Assembly: GCF_001808955.1 (NCBI RefSeq)
Contig: NZ_KV795256.1
Location: forward strand, 12,835-76,834
Length of the DNA stretch: 64,000 bases
Reading direction: 5' to 3'
Origin: Rothia sp. HMSC078H08
Lineage (GTDB): Bacteria > Actinomycetota > Actinomycetes > Actinomycetales > Micrococcaceae
Part shown: positions 1 to 8,380 of the stretch, piece after piece
Layout of the letters: each line of letters opens with the position of its first letter
How positions within the stretch are numbered: position 1 is the stretch's first letter
The notes under the pieces: generated by a model
The model's database searches: none
Told to the model about the DNA's origin: nothing
The model's input: only the letters and a program-made list of their open reading frames with translations
Made by a program: the position numbers and the translations under genes

Positions 1-1
1 C

Positions 2-1252
2 TCGCTGCTGAACGAATGGTTCTCGCAGAAGGGTCTGGTCCCCACCAACTCCATCTTCTCGCAGCAGTGGGAGTTCCTGGACCTGCCGCGATTCTTCCAG
101 ATTCTGCTCATCGTGGGCATGTTCATCTGGATTGTGATCGTCGCACGAACCCTCACCGCCCGCCTGAAGGGCTCTAAGAAGACCTCCCTGCCGTGGCTGT
201 TCCTGTTCTCGGGCCTGGCCATCCCCATGTTCTACGCGGTCGGCCTGCTCGCAGGTCAGCGTACCCACGTGACCGTCGCCGAATTCTGGCGCTTCTGGGT
301 GGTTCACCTCTGGGTGGAGGACTTCCTCGAGCTGTTCACCACCGTGATGGTGGCGTACATCTTCGTGCTGCTCGGCGTTGTCCGCGAGCGCATCGCTATC
401 TCCATCATCATGATGGACGCCGTGCTCTACTCCGTCGGTGGCGTGGTCGGTACCCTGCACCACACCTACTTCGTCGGTACCCCCTCCGAGCAGATGGCAT
501 TCGGTGCGTTCTTCTCCGCAGCTGAGGTTATCCCGCTGACCTTCCTGACCGTTGAGGCATGGGGCTTCATGCAGCTGGGTGCTCGCCAGTACTCCAACCG
601 CACCAAGCCTTTCCCGCACCGTTGGGCCGTGATGTTCCTGATCGCCGTGGGCTTCTGGAACTTCCTCGGCGCTGGTGTTTTCGGCTTCCTGATTAACCTG
701 CCGATCGTGTCCTACTTCGAGATTGGTACCGCACTGACCGCAAACCACGCTCACGCCTCCATGATGGGTGTGTACGGTATGCTCGCAATCGCGTTCGCGG
801 TCTTCGGTCTGCGCTACCTGGTTCCCGAGAACAAGTGGCCTGAGAAGGGCCTGAAGTTCTCCTTCTGGACCCTGAACATCGGTCTGCTGTGGATGTCCTT
901 CATCTCGCTGCTGCCGCTGGGTATCGCTCAGCTGTACAAGTCCGTTGGTGAAGGCTACTACGAGGCTCGTTCCTTCGCGTTCATCCACGACGGCGCTTCC
1001 GCCGTGATGGGTTGGATGCGTATGCCCGGTGACGTCATCTTCCTGGTCGGCATCTTCCCGCTGATCAAGCTGGCATGGCTGGGTATCAAGGAGATCTTCT
1101 CCAAGAACTCCAAGGAGACCGTCCTCGAGCTGCCCGAGCCCCCGCTGTACGAGGTGGTCGACGACGCTCGTATCGCCGAGTTCGCCGGTGCCAAGGCTGC
1201 TGAGGAGCTGCCCGAGCAGACCAGCCCCTACCGTAGCGATCGTCGAGGCTAA
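2..1252 (+). CDS. norZ: Quinol-dependent nitric oxide reductase (qNOR), C-terminal part; 5' end outside window
   Basis: This membrane haem-copper-oxidase relative reduces two NO to N2O with electrons from quinol. The frame is open from base 2, before the first in-window ATG at 113, so the gene is cut by the window edge. Family hallmarks are visible: HLWVED (histidine expected to bind the non-haem iron), the paired histidines in GTLHHTYF (iron ligands), and NHAHASMMG (haem ligands). About nine membrane spans are followed by a charged soluble tail of some 45 residues. In a host-associated organism the usual role is NO detoxification or respiration. A small membrane protein follows after 2 bases and is probably co-transcribed. 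Identification is firm; the N-terminal fused cytochrome-c-like domain cannot be seen. Confidence 0.93.
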   Translation, partial: SLLNEWFSQKGLVPTNSIFSQQWEFLDLPRFFQILLIVGMFIWIVIVARTLTARLKGSKKTSLPWLFLFSGLAIPMFYAVGLLAGQRTHVTVAEFWRFWVVHLWVEDFLELFTTVMVAYIFVLLGVVRERIAISIIMMDAVLYSVGGVVGTLHHTYFVGTPSEQMAFGAFFSAAEVIPLTFLTVEAWGFMQLGARQYSNRTKPFPHRWAVMFLIAVGFWNFLGAGVFGFLINLPIVSYFEIGTALTANHAHASMMGVYGMLAIAFAVFGLRYLVPENKWPEKGLKFSFWTLNIGLLWMSFISLLPLGIAQLYKSVGEGYYEARSFAFIHDGASAVMGWMRMPGDVIFLVGIFPLIKLAWLGIKEIFSKNSKETVLELPEPPLYEVVDDARIAEFAGAKAAEELPEQTSPYRSDRRG

Positions 1253-1254
1253 CC

Positions 1255-2085
1255 ATGCCTGAGCAGATTGCTGGAGTATCTTTCTTCGTGTGGCTGGCCT
1301 GCGTGTATGCGCTCGGCCTGATCGCCGTGGGGTGGTGCTTCGATATTCTCGCTAAGCGCACCAGCCAGCGTGTCGTGGCGGCGCGAACCTTCGGGTTCAC
1401 CTACCACGAAGAGAGCGATGCGTGGCTCTGCCCCGAAGACCAGTGGCTGTGGGCCACGGCCTTCGACTCGGACAACCGCGTTATGCGCTACCGCGCTAAG
1501 CCCAGCGTGTGCAACACCTGCCCGATTAAGGACAGCTGCACCGTCTCGGCAAACGGCCGCGAACTCACCCGCGAGGTGGACGAGTGGCCCTACTCCGAGT
1601 CGGGACGATTCCACCGCGGCCTGGCCGTGGCGGTCTCCCTGCTGGGCGTTGTGGTCATGATTGGTGCGGCCATCGTGTGGCACTCTCCCCTGGAGCTTCT
1701 GGTGGAGGCAGCCGCAGTGGTGGTCGTCCTATCGCTGACCTACCCGCTGGCGATTAAGCTCATGCGTTCCCCCGCCAACTTCGAGGGCGACCCGAAGCAT
1801 ATTCACGCATCCACCGCCGAAGAGTCGGTGAACGTGAAGATGGATCGCTTCGCCGCGAAGTGGGGTGGCGTCTCGAACGAGCGTAAGCGCCGTACCGAGC
1901 AGGCCCGCAAGCAGATGATTGCGGATGCATCCCTGCCGGTTCGCACCTCGGTCCTCGACCCGGATCGCCCCGCCTGGAGCGGTACCGGTGCCTCGGTTAA
2001 GCGACTGCACAAGACCACGAACGAGGTCTTGCAGGAGCAGAACCTGGCCGAAGTTGAGGCCGCCGAGAAGCTGGCGAAGAAGTAG
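1255..2085 (+). CDS. Membrane protein with CxxCPxxxxC motif, co-transcribed with qNOR; function unknown
   Basis: A 276-residue protein begins 2 bases after the qNOR stop, with GAGG six bases before its ATG. One membrane span lies at about residues 8-30, two more at about 122-142 and 146-166, and a hydrophilic basic tail follows. Between the first and second spans sit four cysteines: C59 in a WLCP context, then C86, C89 and C95 in CNTCPIKDSC, followed by GRELTREV. This spacing resembles the cysteine cluster found near the C-terminus of IS1182-type transposases, but there is no transposase core here. I infer a small metal site (zinc or iron-sulfur) facing one side of the membrane. Tight linkage suggests a role in qNOR maturation or electron supply. 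I do not recognise a named family. Confidence 0.8.
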   Translation: MPEQIAGVSFFVWLACVYALGLIAVGWCFDILAKRTSQRVVAARTFGFTYHEESDAWLCPEDQWLWATAFDSDNRVMRYRAKPSVCNTCPIKDSCTVSANGRELTREVDEWPYSESGRFHRGLAVAVSLLGVVVMIGAAIVWHSPLELLVEAAAVVVVLSLTYPLAIKLMRSPANFEGDPKHIHASTAEESVNVKMDRFAAKWGGVSNERKRRTEQARKQMIADASLPVRTSVLDPDRPAWSGTGASVKRLHKTTNEVLQEQNLAEVEAAEKLAKK

Positions 2086-2099
2086 CAATGCTGATGGTC

Positions 2100-2133
2100 C
2101 CTCCGTCCCGGCGTTCCCCCGCCGGGGCGGAGG
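2100..2133 (+). terminator. Hairpin after qNOR operon
   Basis: A 14-bp stem (one G-T pair) with arms 2100-2113 and 2120-2133 and a 6-base loop lies just after the stop at 2085. There is no run of T after it, so it is a probable rather than certain terminator. Confidence 0.5.
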
Positions 2134-2302
2134 CCCATTGCGCATCACCCCCCCTGAACCTCCCCACCGGAAGGGCCGCCGCGAGCACCACGTGCCGCTG
2201 ACAAACTTTCCGAACACACCCTCCCGTCGAGTCTGTACGAGGCGCAGTCGATGGGTGCACATGCCCCGAATGAACCATCCCGAATAGATGTGAAGGAAAC
2301 CC

Positions 2303-3076
2303 ATGGATCCCGTCACCCTGGCAACAATCCTCATCCCAGTTGCCGTTATTGTTCTTTTTATTCTGATTCGTATGTTCCGCGTGATCCCCGAATATGAACG
2401 CGGTATCTCCTTCCGTTTCGGCCACCTGCGTTCCGAGCTGAAGCCCGGCCTGAACGTGGTCTTCCCCCTCGTCGACTCCCTGCAGCGCGTTGACATGCGT
2501 GTTATCACCCTGACCATTCCCCCGCAGGAAGTCATCACCAAGGACAACGTTCCCGCCCGCGTGAACGCCGTTGTCCTCTTCCGTGTGACCAACGCCAAGA
2601 ACGCGGTGCTTGAGGTCGAGAACTACCCGATCGCCACCAGCCAGATCGCCCAGACCACCCTGCGTTCCCTGCTGGGTCGTGTTGACCTGGACACCCTGCT
2701 CGCACACCGCGAGGACCTGAACGAGGACCTGCGCTCCATCATCGGCTCCCGCACCGAGCACTGGGGCATCCAGGTTGAGCTCGTCGAAATTAAGGACGTT
2801 GAGATTCCCGAGGCCATGCAGCGCGCCATGGCCCGTGAGGCTGAGGCCGAGCGTGAGCGTCGCGCAAAGATCATTTCGGCACGCGGTGAGCTTGAGGCTT
2901 CGAGCGAGCTGAAGGAAGCATCCGACATTCTGAGCCAGTCCCCCGCTTCCCTGCAGCTGCGTTACCTGCAGACCCTGCTGGAGCTGGGCGCCGACCAGAA
3001 CTCGACCGTGGTCTTCCCGCTGCCCATGGACGTGATCGGCCCCCTCGTGGGTGCGCTCAAGGGCGAAAGCAAGTAG
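2303..3076 (+). CDS. SPFH/stomatin-prohibitin (slipin) family protein
   Basis: This 257-residue protein has one N-terminal membrane anchor (about residues 5-23) followed by an SPFH domain: RVIPEYERGISFRFG, the LKPGLNVVFP turn, and TKDNVPARVNAVVLFRV. It then has a helical, Glu/Ala/Arg-rich segment at about 170-215 (AMAREAEAERERRAKI) typical of stomatin oligomerisation. Length and layout match bacterial slipins such as QmcA-like proteins. These form ring assemblies in the membrane and are linked to membrane microdomains and protease control. No NfeD partner gene is adjacent, which is common for slipin-2 types. The ATG has GAAGGAAA a few bases upstream. A perfect hairpin follows, so it is probably a single-gene transcript. 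Confidence 0.9.
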   Translation: MDPVTLATILIPVAVIVLFILIRMFRVIPEYERGISFRFGHLRSELKPGLNVVFPLVDSLQRVDMRVITLTIPPQEVITKDNVPARVNAVVLFRVTNAKNAVLEVENYPIATSQIAQTTLRSLLGRVDLDTLLAHREDLNEDLRSIIGSRTEHWGIQVELVEIKDVEIPEAMQRAMAREAEAERERRAKIISARGELEASSELKEASDILSQSPASLQLRYLQTLLELGADQNSTVVFPLPMDVIGPLVGALKGESK

Positions 3077-3108
3077 GCTCCTCCCCCTAAGCTAAAAACC
3101 GAATAGTA

Positions 3109-3147
3109 CGTAGGCCCCGAGCAGATAGCTGCTCGGGGCCTACGCTT
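3109..3147 (+). terminator. Strong intrinsic terminator after the SPFH gene
   Basis: A perfect 16-bp stem has arms 3109-3124 and 3129-3144, with loop ATAG, followed by CTTTAA. It lies 32 bases past the stop codon. Confidence 0.85.
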
Positions 3148-3277
3148 TAACGGCGGCCGGCCCGCGGGGCTCCTCCCCCGATCCGCTAACCGCCGCCGTC
3201 CATGCCGTAGCATGGAACCAGAAGGCCCCCGCCGGCTGGGTCTTCAGAACCTACCACCGACAGATGAGGGCGGTCGC

Positions 3278-4051
3278 ATGCTTCACCACCTCCGCGAGAC
3301 TCTTGGACGTATTCCCGCGCCTCGCCGCTACGGGCGCATCATGGCGCTACTCCTCGCCTCCCTGGGCGGCGCGGTGGACGTCTTCTCGCACATGCGCTAC
3401 GAGGCCCTCGTCGCCACGCAGACCGGTAACTTTATTCTGCTCATCGCCGATCTGCATCGCGATACTCCCCATGCGGTGCACCTGCGCTGGTTCTCCGTCA
3501 TCTTCTTCAGCTGCGGATACCTGGGAGGGCATCTTATCCATGATCTGCTGGGGCAGCGGGCCCGGATGCGGCACTGGCGCATTGGCACGCTCCTGCCGTT
3601 CCTGCTGGTGTGCTTCGCGGTACCCTTTACGGACAGAACGCTGAGCAATAGCTTTCAGGTGGGCGCGCTGGCCTTCACGGTCGGCCTGATGATTCACGCC
3701 CTCGCGGACACGCGCATTGGCGAAAATCCCTTCTCGCTCTTCATGACCAGCGGCAATTGGCGCAAAATGCTCAGCGCCTGGTACGCCGCCGGCTCCCTGT
3801 ACCTTCCGCTGAGAACCCCCGACGGAGCTACAAAAGATGAGGCGAAGGCACGACGCCGCGCGGCTCTACTCAAAGCGCTCGACTACTCGCTTGTGGTCAT
3901 CTCCTTTATAGCCGGAGTGCTTCTCATGGCCCTTGTGCACCGGTGGGTCGGCGTATTCTCCATCTGGCTGGCCGCGCTGGTGGCCGGCACTGCGTTCTGC
4001 TTCGGCTACCAGGCGGAGAAGAAGGAGAGTCGAGAGGGGCAGAGCGCATAA
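3278..4051 (+). CDS. DUF1275 (YoaK-type) membrane protein
   Basis: This is a 257-residue integral membrane protein of the DUF1275/YoaK family. It has about six spans and the family feature of a first span with GGAVDVFSHM followed by ATQTGNFILL. The frame is open from an ATG at 3212, but that codon has no ribosome site; the ATG at 3278 has GAGGG seven bases before it, so I chose 3278. Spans run at about residues 20-40, 65-90, 105-125, 128-150, 195-215 and 220-240, and the tail is charged. The molecular function of the family is not established. It stands alone between two strong terminators. Confidence 0.85.
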   Translation: MLHHLRETLGRIPAPRRYGRIMALLLASLGGAVDVFSHMRYEALVATQTGNFILLIADLHRDTPHAVHLRWFSVIFFSCGYLGGHLIHDLLGQRARMRHWRIGTLLPFLLVCFAVPFTDRTLSNSFQVGALAFTVGLMIHALADTRIGENPFSLFMTSGNWRKMLSAWYAAGSLYLPLRTPDGATKDEAKARRRAALLKALDYSLVVISFIAGVLLMALVHRWVGVFSIWLAALVAGTAFCFGYQAEKKESREGQSA

Positions 4052-4107
4052 ACTTTTGCTCCGACTGCGGCTATAGACGGCGGCAGATCAGAAAACAGAA
4101 CAGCAAA

Positions 4108-4147
4108 ATATCCCGTGCAGATGAGAGTATCTGCACGGGATATTTCT
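4108..4147 (+). terminator. Intrinsic terminator after DUF1275 gene
   Basis: A perfect 15-bp stem has arms 4108-4122 and 4129-4143, with a 6-base loop, followed by TTCT. It lies 57 bases beyond the stop. Confidence 0.85.
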
Positions 4148-4481
4148 ATGCGGAATTTATACACGAAATGCTTTCACACGGAGCCCCGAAACCCGGGAGG
4201 AAAGCATTTGGCCCGCCGGGGGGGGTTGGATGAGGTGGTTGCGGCGGGCCAAACTGGTCGGTTACACGCTGTAGAGGTGCGGGCGCGGCAGGTACATCAG
4301 CCAGTTGGGTGAGGGCCGGAATCCTGCCGCAAACGGTTTTCACCGACGCCTTAAGCATAACCGGCACAACCACCGAACCGTCGGTAGCTTGAGTGAAGCA
4401 TCAATCACCCATCTCACGCCATGCCGGGGCGGTATTCAGCCCAAAAATCGGCGCCTATCATCTAGCGCAGCGCCCGGCAAA
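4148..4481. other. Intergenic stretch without a recognised gene
   Basis: This is about 330 bases between two convergent genes. It holds a GC-rich inverted repeat (TGGCCCGCCG near 4209 and CGGCGGGCCA near 4241) that may end thiD-tenA transcription. On the minus strand a short open stretch near 4330-4263 reads WLMYLPRPHLYSV before a stop, but it is preceded by a stop and lacks a start. I see no supportable gene. Confidence 0.4.
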
Positions 4482-6221
4482 CTAACGCAATGCTCGGTGC
4501 GCCTGGTCAAAGAACTCACGCTCGTACACGCACGCCGACAGGTACGCCCGCGCCGCGCGCACACGCTGAGCCGGTGAAGCCGTCTCAAACGCACGCTCCA
4601 CCTCCGCGAGGCTACGCGCCACCTCCGCGGCGAACTCTTCGCCACCGTACATGCTCAACCACTCCGCGTACGGGTGGTCCGCATGATTCTGCGAGGAGAG
4701 CACAGCGCCCACCTCTTCGTACAGCCAGTAGCAGGGCAAGATAGCGGCGGCACCGACCACGTAATCATCACCGGCAGCGGAGGCACGCAGGAAATTCGTG
4801 TACCCCATCGTAATCGGTGAGGGCCCACCCAGACGCGCACGGTTCGCCAGCCAGCCCTCGTGCAGCTGCGATTCGGCGGCAATCGCCTCATGCGCACCGG
4901 CGGCCCAGTGCACCTGCGCCTCAGCGGTGTCAGCACGCGCCGAGAGAGTCGCGAGCGCACGCGAATAATCCCGCAGGTAGAGGGCGTCCTGGTCCAGGTA
5001 GAAGGCGAACAGGTCCTCGTCGAGGGTTCCGTCACCGAGGGCACGCACGAAGGGCAGGTCCAGGATCTGGTGCCAGGTTTCGCCACCGGCTGCCCAGAGG
5101 GCGGCGGTCCAGGGACCGGCGGGCTTTACGACGGCTTCACCGGCGGGTACGGGGCTGACCGGCAGCAGACGCTCCGGGCTGGTGCCGTCCAGAGTATTGC
5201 CCTCAGAGTCGGTGGTGGCGAGCAGGTGATGCCACGGGTACGCGGAGGCGGCAGCCTCCAGACGGCGGGCACGGGCGGCGTGGTCCACCGGGCCGTGGCC
5301 CTCACCGGAGCCGACCTGCAGACCGGCACCTGCGGCAATGGATTCGTGGAGCCAGCGGGTGCTCCACTGCAGGGCGCGGTGGGTGTCTTCGCTGGTCAGA
5401 ACGCTCTGCTCTGCGGTGTACTCTGCGGCTTCGGTGTGCTGGAGCAGCTCCACGCCCAGGCGGGTTGCCAGCGAGGAGGACAGGGAGCATCCGGTGCCGT
5501 GCGTATTACGGCTGTCCAGGCGCGGGGTGCGCACGTGAGCGCAGGTGCCGTCCGGGAAGACCGCGGTGTTACCGGCGTCCTGACCACACAGGTGGCCGCC
5601 CTTCACAATCACGGTAGTTCCGGTCGCCGCAGCAAGGTTCGCCGCCTGCTCGTGCGCCTCATCGAAAGTCTGGGCGGGCTCCTTCTCACAGAGCACGGCG
5701 AGCTCCGGAATGTTCGGGGTAATCACATTCACGAGCGGCACGAGATCGCGCAGCGCCTGCTCCGCTTCCGCCTGCAGCAGGCGGTCACCGCTCGAAGCAA
5801 TCATGACCGGGTCGAGCACAACCACGGGCACGGGGTGCTCGCTCAGCCAGGTGCGGACCGTACGGATCGTGTCCGCGTCGCCGAGCATGCCGATTTTCAC
5901 GGCGTCAACCGTGACATCATCAAAAACGGCGGCAAGCTGCGCGGTCAAAAATTCCAGGGGCGGGGTGAATACTTCACGAACCCCGCACGTGTTTTGGGCG
6001 ACCAGTGAGGTGGTCACGCACATGCCGTAACCGCCGGATGCGGCAATGGACTTGAGATCCGCCTGGATACCTGCACCGCCGGAGGGGTCGGTTCCCGCAA
6101 TGGAGAGAACCCTCGGCACCCGAGCTGTCTGGGGTGCCCGGGGGGTTCCGGAGGCGCTCGCGCCGGGTGCAGGGCTGGTGGTGGGTGCGCACGCGGGCGC
6201 AGTAGGCTGCTCTGCCATCAT
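4482..6221 (-). CDS. thiD: ThiD-TenA fusion: HMP/HMP-P kinase plus thiaminase II-like domain
   Basis: This 579-residue two-domain enzyme serves thiamine synthesis and salvage. Residues about 35-300 are the ribokinase-fold HMP kinase ThiD: SIAGTDPSGGAGIQAD at the start, DPVM, VKGGH, and the anion-hole motif HGTGC at 241-245. A linker of about 70 residues follows. Residues about 370-579 are TenA, which releases HMP from degraded thiamine or aminopyrimidine; its catalytic cysteine is C497 in LPCYWLYEEVG. The C-terminal YEREFF context carries the expected acidic residue. Two adjacent ATGs (6221 and 6218) lie downstream of a GAAGGGA site that is the 3' edge of a TPP riboswitch, so expression should fall when TPP is high. 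The first 35 residues are Ala/Pro/Thr-rich. ThiD-TenA fusions are known in other bacteria. Confidence 0.93.
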   Translation of the reverse strand: MMAEQPTAPACAPTTSPAPGASASGTPRAPQTARVPRVLSIAGTDPSGGAGIQADLKSIAASGGYGMCVTTSLVAQNTCGVREVFTPPLEFLTAQLAAVFDDVTVDAVKIGMLGDADTIRTVRTWLSEHPVPVVVLDPVMIASSGDRLLQAEAEQALRDLVPLVNVITPNIPELAVLCEKEPAQTFDEAHEQAANLAAATGTTVIVKGGHLCGQDAGNTAVFPDGTCAHVRTPRLDSRNTHGTGCSLSSSLATRLGVELLQHTEAAEYTAEQSVLTSEDTHRALQWSTRWLHESIAAGAGLQVGSGEGHGPVDHAARARRLEAAASAYPWHHLLATTDSEGNTLDGTSPERLLPVSPVPAGEAVVKPAGPWTAALWAAGGETWHQILDLPFVRALGDGTLDEDLFAFYLDQDALYLRDYSRALATLSARADTAEAQVHWAAGAHEAIAAESQLHEGWLANRARLGGPSPITMGYTNFLRASAAGDDYVVGAAAILPCYWLYEEVGAVLSSQNHADHPYAEWLSMYGGEEFAAEVARSLAEVERAFETASPAQRVRAARAYLSACVYEREFFDQAHRALR

Positions 6222-6223
6222 CG

Positions 6224-6403
6224 ATAATCCCTTCGCTAGTTCGAACTAGAGCAGGTTCAATGGGTGATTCTCTCAGCCTTGAGTGTTCTTACGCCGTTTC
6301 GTGCGCCCACTATGCCTTAGCTCTTCGCTGTGCCGTAGCCCTTCGTTGGGCGGTCAGTTGGGCGGGTTAGCGGGTCGCGGGCGTCTCAAGGCACCCCATA
6401 TCG
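6224..6403 (-). promoter_or_regulatory. TPP riboswitch (THI box)
   Basis: Read on the minus strand, the leader has GGGGTGCC near 6400-6390, a long P3 extension, then GGCTGAGAGAATCACCC (about 6282-6266), TTGAACCTGCTCTAGTTC (about 6263-6245) and GCGAAGGGA ending at about 6228. These are the conserved pyrimidine and pyrophosphate sensor segments of the THI box. The final AGGGA also serves as the ribosome site of thiD, which points to control of translation initiation. Confidence 0.92.
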
Positions 6404-6557
6404 CTCTGCCAGGTTATCACAATGATTCTTAGTAACTGAAAGTTTTGCGGGTGACAAGTGAATCTCTCCGAAATTTTCGTTTGAGTCTTGCACTCTTGCG
6501 AGTGCTCCCACCGCCGATTTCAGTGCACCTTTGTGCGGAAACCACCCGTTAAACACG

Positions 6558-6594
6558 TAGTGCCCGGCACCGCTTCACGCAGTGCCGGGCACTA
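6558..6594 (-). terminator. Terminator of the ABC exporter operon
   Basis: A perfect 13-bp stem has arms 6558-6570 and 6582-6594, 37 bases past the stop codon of the leftward ABC gene. The T-run is weak. Confidence 0.7.
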
Positions 6595-6630
6595 TCAGCC
6601 GGGCTTATCCACAGGACTTATCCGCTGGGC

Positions 6631-8379
6631 TTAGGTCAGGGCGAAAATCTCCGCCGGTGAGCCCTCCGCAATGATCCTACCCTCGTGCAGCAGGACCGCA
6701 CGGTCAGCCAGGGAGGCGATACGCGCATCGTGCGAAATGATCAGCACCGCACGGTTCGCCAGCACCGCACGCAAGGACTCGGTAGCGTCCGCGAGCTCCA
6801 GCTGGGTGGTGGACTCGTCCAGAATCACGGCGTGCGGGTCGGCCAGCACGATACGTGCCAGCGCCAGCTGCTGAATCTGGTCGCGGGTCAGAGGCGAATC
6901 CGCGCCACTGACAACGGTGTCCATGCCCTGCGGCAGGTCGCGCCACCAGCGGGCACCGACAGCGTCCAGGGCCTCACCCATCTGCTCGGCGGTCGCGTCC
7001 GGCACGACCACCGTAAAGTTATCGGCGAGAGTACCGAAGAAGACATGTGCCTCCTGGGTGCAGACCAGCAGTCGGGGGCGGCCATCGGCGGCGGCATCGG
7101 TCGGGAAGTCGCCGTGACCGACCGGGCGACCCATCACGGTGATGGTGCCTTCCAGGGCGGTCAGCGAACCACCAATCAGGCGAGCCATAGTCGTTTTACC
7201 CGAACCGGAACGACCCACCAGGGCGAGCGCCTCACCGCGGCGAATCTTCAGGTTGATGCCTTCAAGCACCAGGGCGTCCGGGGAGTAGCCGTAGGAGACG
7301 TCGGTGCAGTCAATGGCGTACTCCGGGTTCTTCACGGCTTCATCCAACACCTTGGAGGAGGCCTCGGCCCGGTGCTGTGCGCGCTCCTCACGCTGCTTCT
7401 TCGCCAGGGAGACCACACCAAACACGCGGCCCATGTTCACGAGCATGATGCGCAGGCTGCTGACGTGGTGGTTCAGCATGTCGGCGAGGGTTCGCAGACT
7501 GAAAACCATGACCGAGGCGGTCGCCACGGCACCCCAGCTTGCCCAGCCGATAGCCACGCAGGCGGCACCCCAGAGCATGCACAGAATCGTGGGAATCCAT
7601 GCGTTGATGGCATCCACGGTGAAGTACAGCTGGCGGATGCGCACCATGCCCAGCTGCGCGGCGAACTGGCGCTTGTTCTCACTGGCGAAGGAGTCTTCGC
7701 GGGCGGTGTGAACACCCAGCTCACGGATCGTGGAGGTGCCGCGAATGTTCTCGGTCAGCACGCTGTTGAGGTCGCTCACGCGCTCCTGGGCGGTCTGGTT
7801 GCGTGCCGCCATGAGCGGCAGCATCTTCGACATGATGAGGGCAAGACCGGCAATCATGGGCAGCATAATCAGACCCATTGCGGGGCTCACAAACGCCAGG
7901 GAGATCGTGGAAACCAGGAAGTACAGGACCACGTAGATTGCACCGAGAAGGTCTGTGCTGACAGCGTTTGCTGCCGAGGACAGGTCGTCGGTCACGCGGG
8001 TCAGCAGGTCACCGCTGCCGGCTTCTTCCACGGTGCGTGCGTCCAGGTCGAGGGTGCCGTCGAGGGTGTCCTGGTTGGCGTCACGGGTGACGAGCGCACC
8101 CAGTCGCGCCGCACTGTACGAGGAGACCATGAGGGTCACTGCCTGCACGATGAACGCCGCCAGGATAATCAGAATCGGCTGCCACGGGTAGCTGGCGAAC
8201 TTACCCGCCACCACGTCGTCCACGGTGGCACCAATCTGCAGGGGCACCACCGCACCCATGAGGGTGCTGACCATGTAGATGACGAAGGTGTAGAGGGCTC
8301 GCCCCTTATGCGCTGCGAGGTAGTTCCACATGCGGCGTGCCACATAGGCGGGGCTTTCGATGGGGAGCTGCTTTGCCAT
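6631..8379 (-). CDS. ABC exporter half, ATP-binding-competent subunit with degenerate signature motif
   Basis: A 582-residue half transporter has a six-span membrane domain (about 25-320) and a nucleotide-binding domain (about 355-582). Walker A is GRSGSGKTT (389-397), the Q-loop glutamine is Q442, Walker B is AVILDE (517-522) with catalytic glutamate, and the switch histidine is H550. The signature motif, normally LSGGQ, is replaced by PLTRDQ (496-501). It starts one base after the stop of the upstream half transporter, with a perfect AGGAGGTGA ribosome site inside that gene, so the two are translated together and surely form a heterodimer. With its partner's intact LSGGQ it could make one working composite ATP site. 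The substrate is unknown; drug, lipid or peptide export are all possible. Confidence 0.9.
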   Translation of the reverse strand: MAKQLPIESPAYVARRMWNYLAAHKGRALYTFVIYMVSTLMGAVVPLQIGATVDDVVAGKFASYPWQPILIILAAFIVQAVTLMVSSYSAARLGALVTRDANQDTLDGTLDLDARTVEEAGSGDLLTRVTDDLSSAANAVSTDLLGAIYVVLYFLVSTISLAFVSPAMGLIMLPMIAGLALIMSKMLPLMAARNQTAQERVSDLNSVLTENIRGTSTIRELGVHTAREDSFASENKRQFAAQLGMVRIRQLYFTVDAINAWIPTILCMLWGAACVAIGWASWGAVATASVMVFSLRTLADMLNHHVSSLRIMLVNMGRVFGVVSLAKKQREERAQHRAEASSKVLDEAVKNPEYAIDCTDVSYGYSPDALVLEGINLKIRRGEALALVGRSGSGKTTMARLIGGSLTALEGTITVMGRPVGHGDFPTDAAADGRPRLLVCTQEAHVFFGTLADNFTVVVPDATAEQMGEALDAVGARWWRDLPQGMDTVVSGADSPLTRDQIQQLALARIVLADPHAVILDESTTQLELADATESLRAVLANRAVLIISHDARIASLADRAVLLHEGRIIAEGSPAEIFALT

Positions 8380-8380
8380 G

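Noticed and set aside
1370..1660. Transposase remnant suggested by the CxxCPxxxxC cluster
   Set aside because: The frame is intact, has membrane spans and a good start, and shows no DDE core or terminal repeats.
4263..4330. Minus-strand C-terminus-like peptide WLMYLPRPHLYSV before a stop
   Set aside because: Preceded in frame by a stop 23 codons earlier, with no start or ribosome site; too little to call a gene or pseudogene.
6605..6613. Perfect DnaA box TTATCCACA (also near 49125, and TTATCTACA near 63112)
   Set aside because: Single boxes far apart, with no dnaA, dnaN or box cluster; they do not mark an origin.
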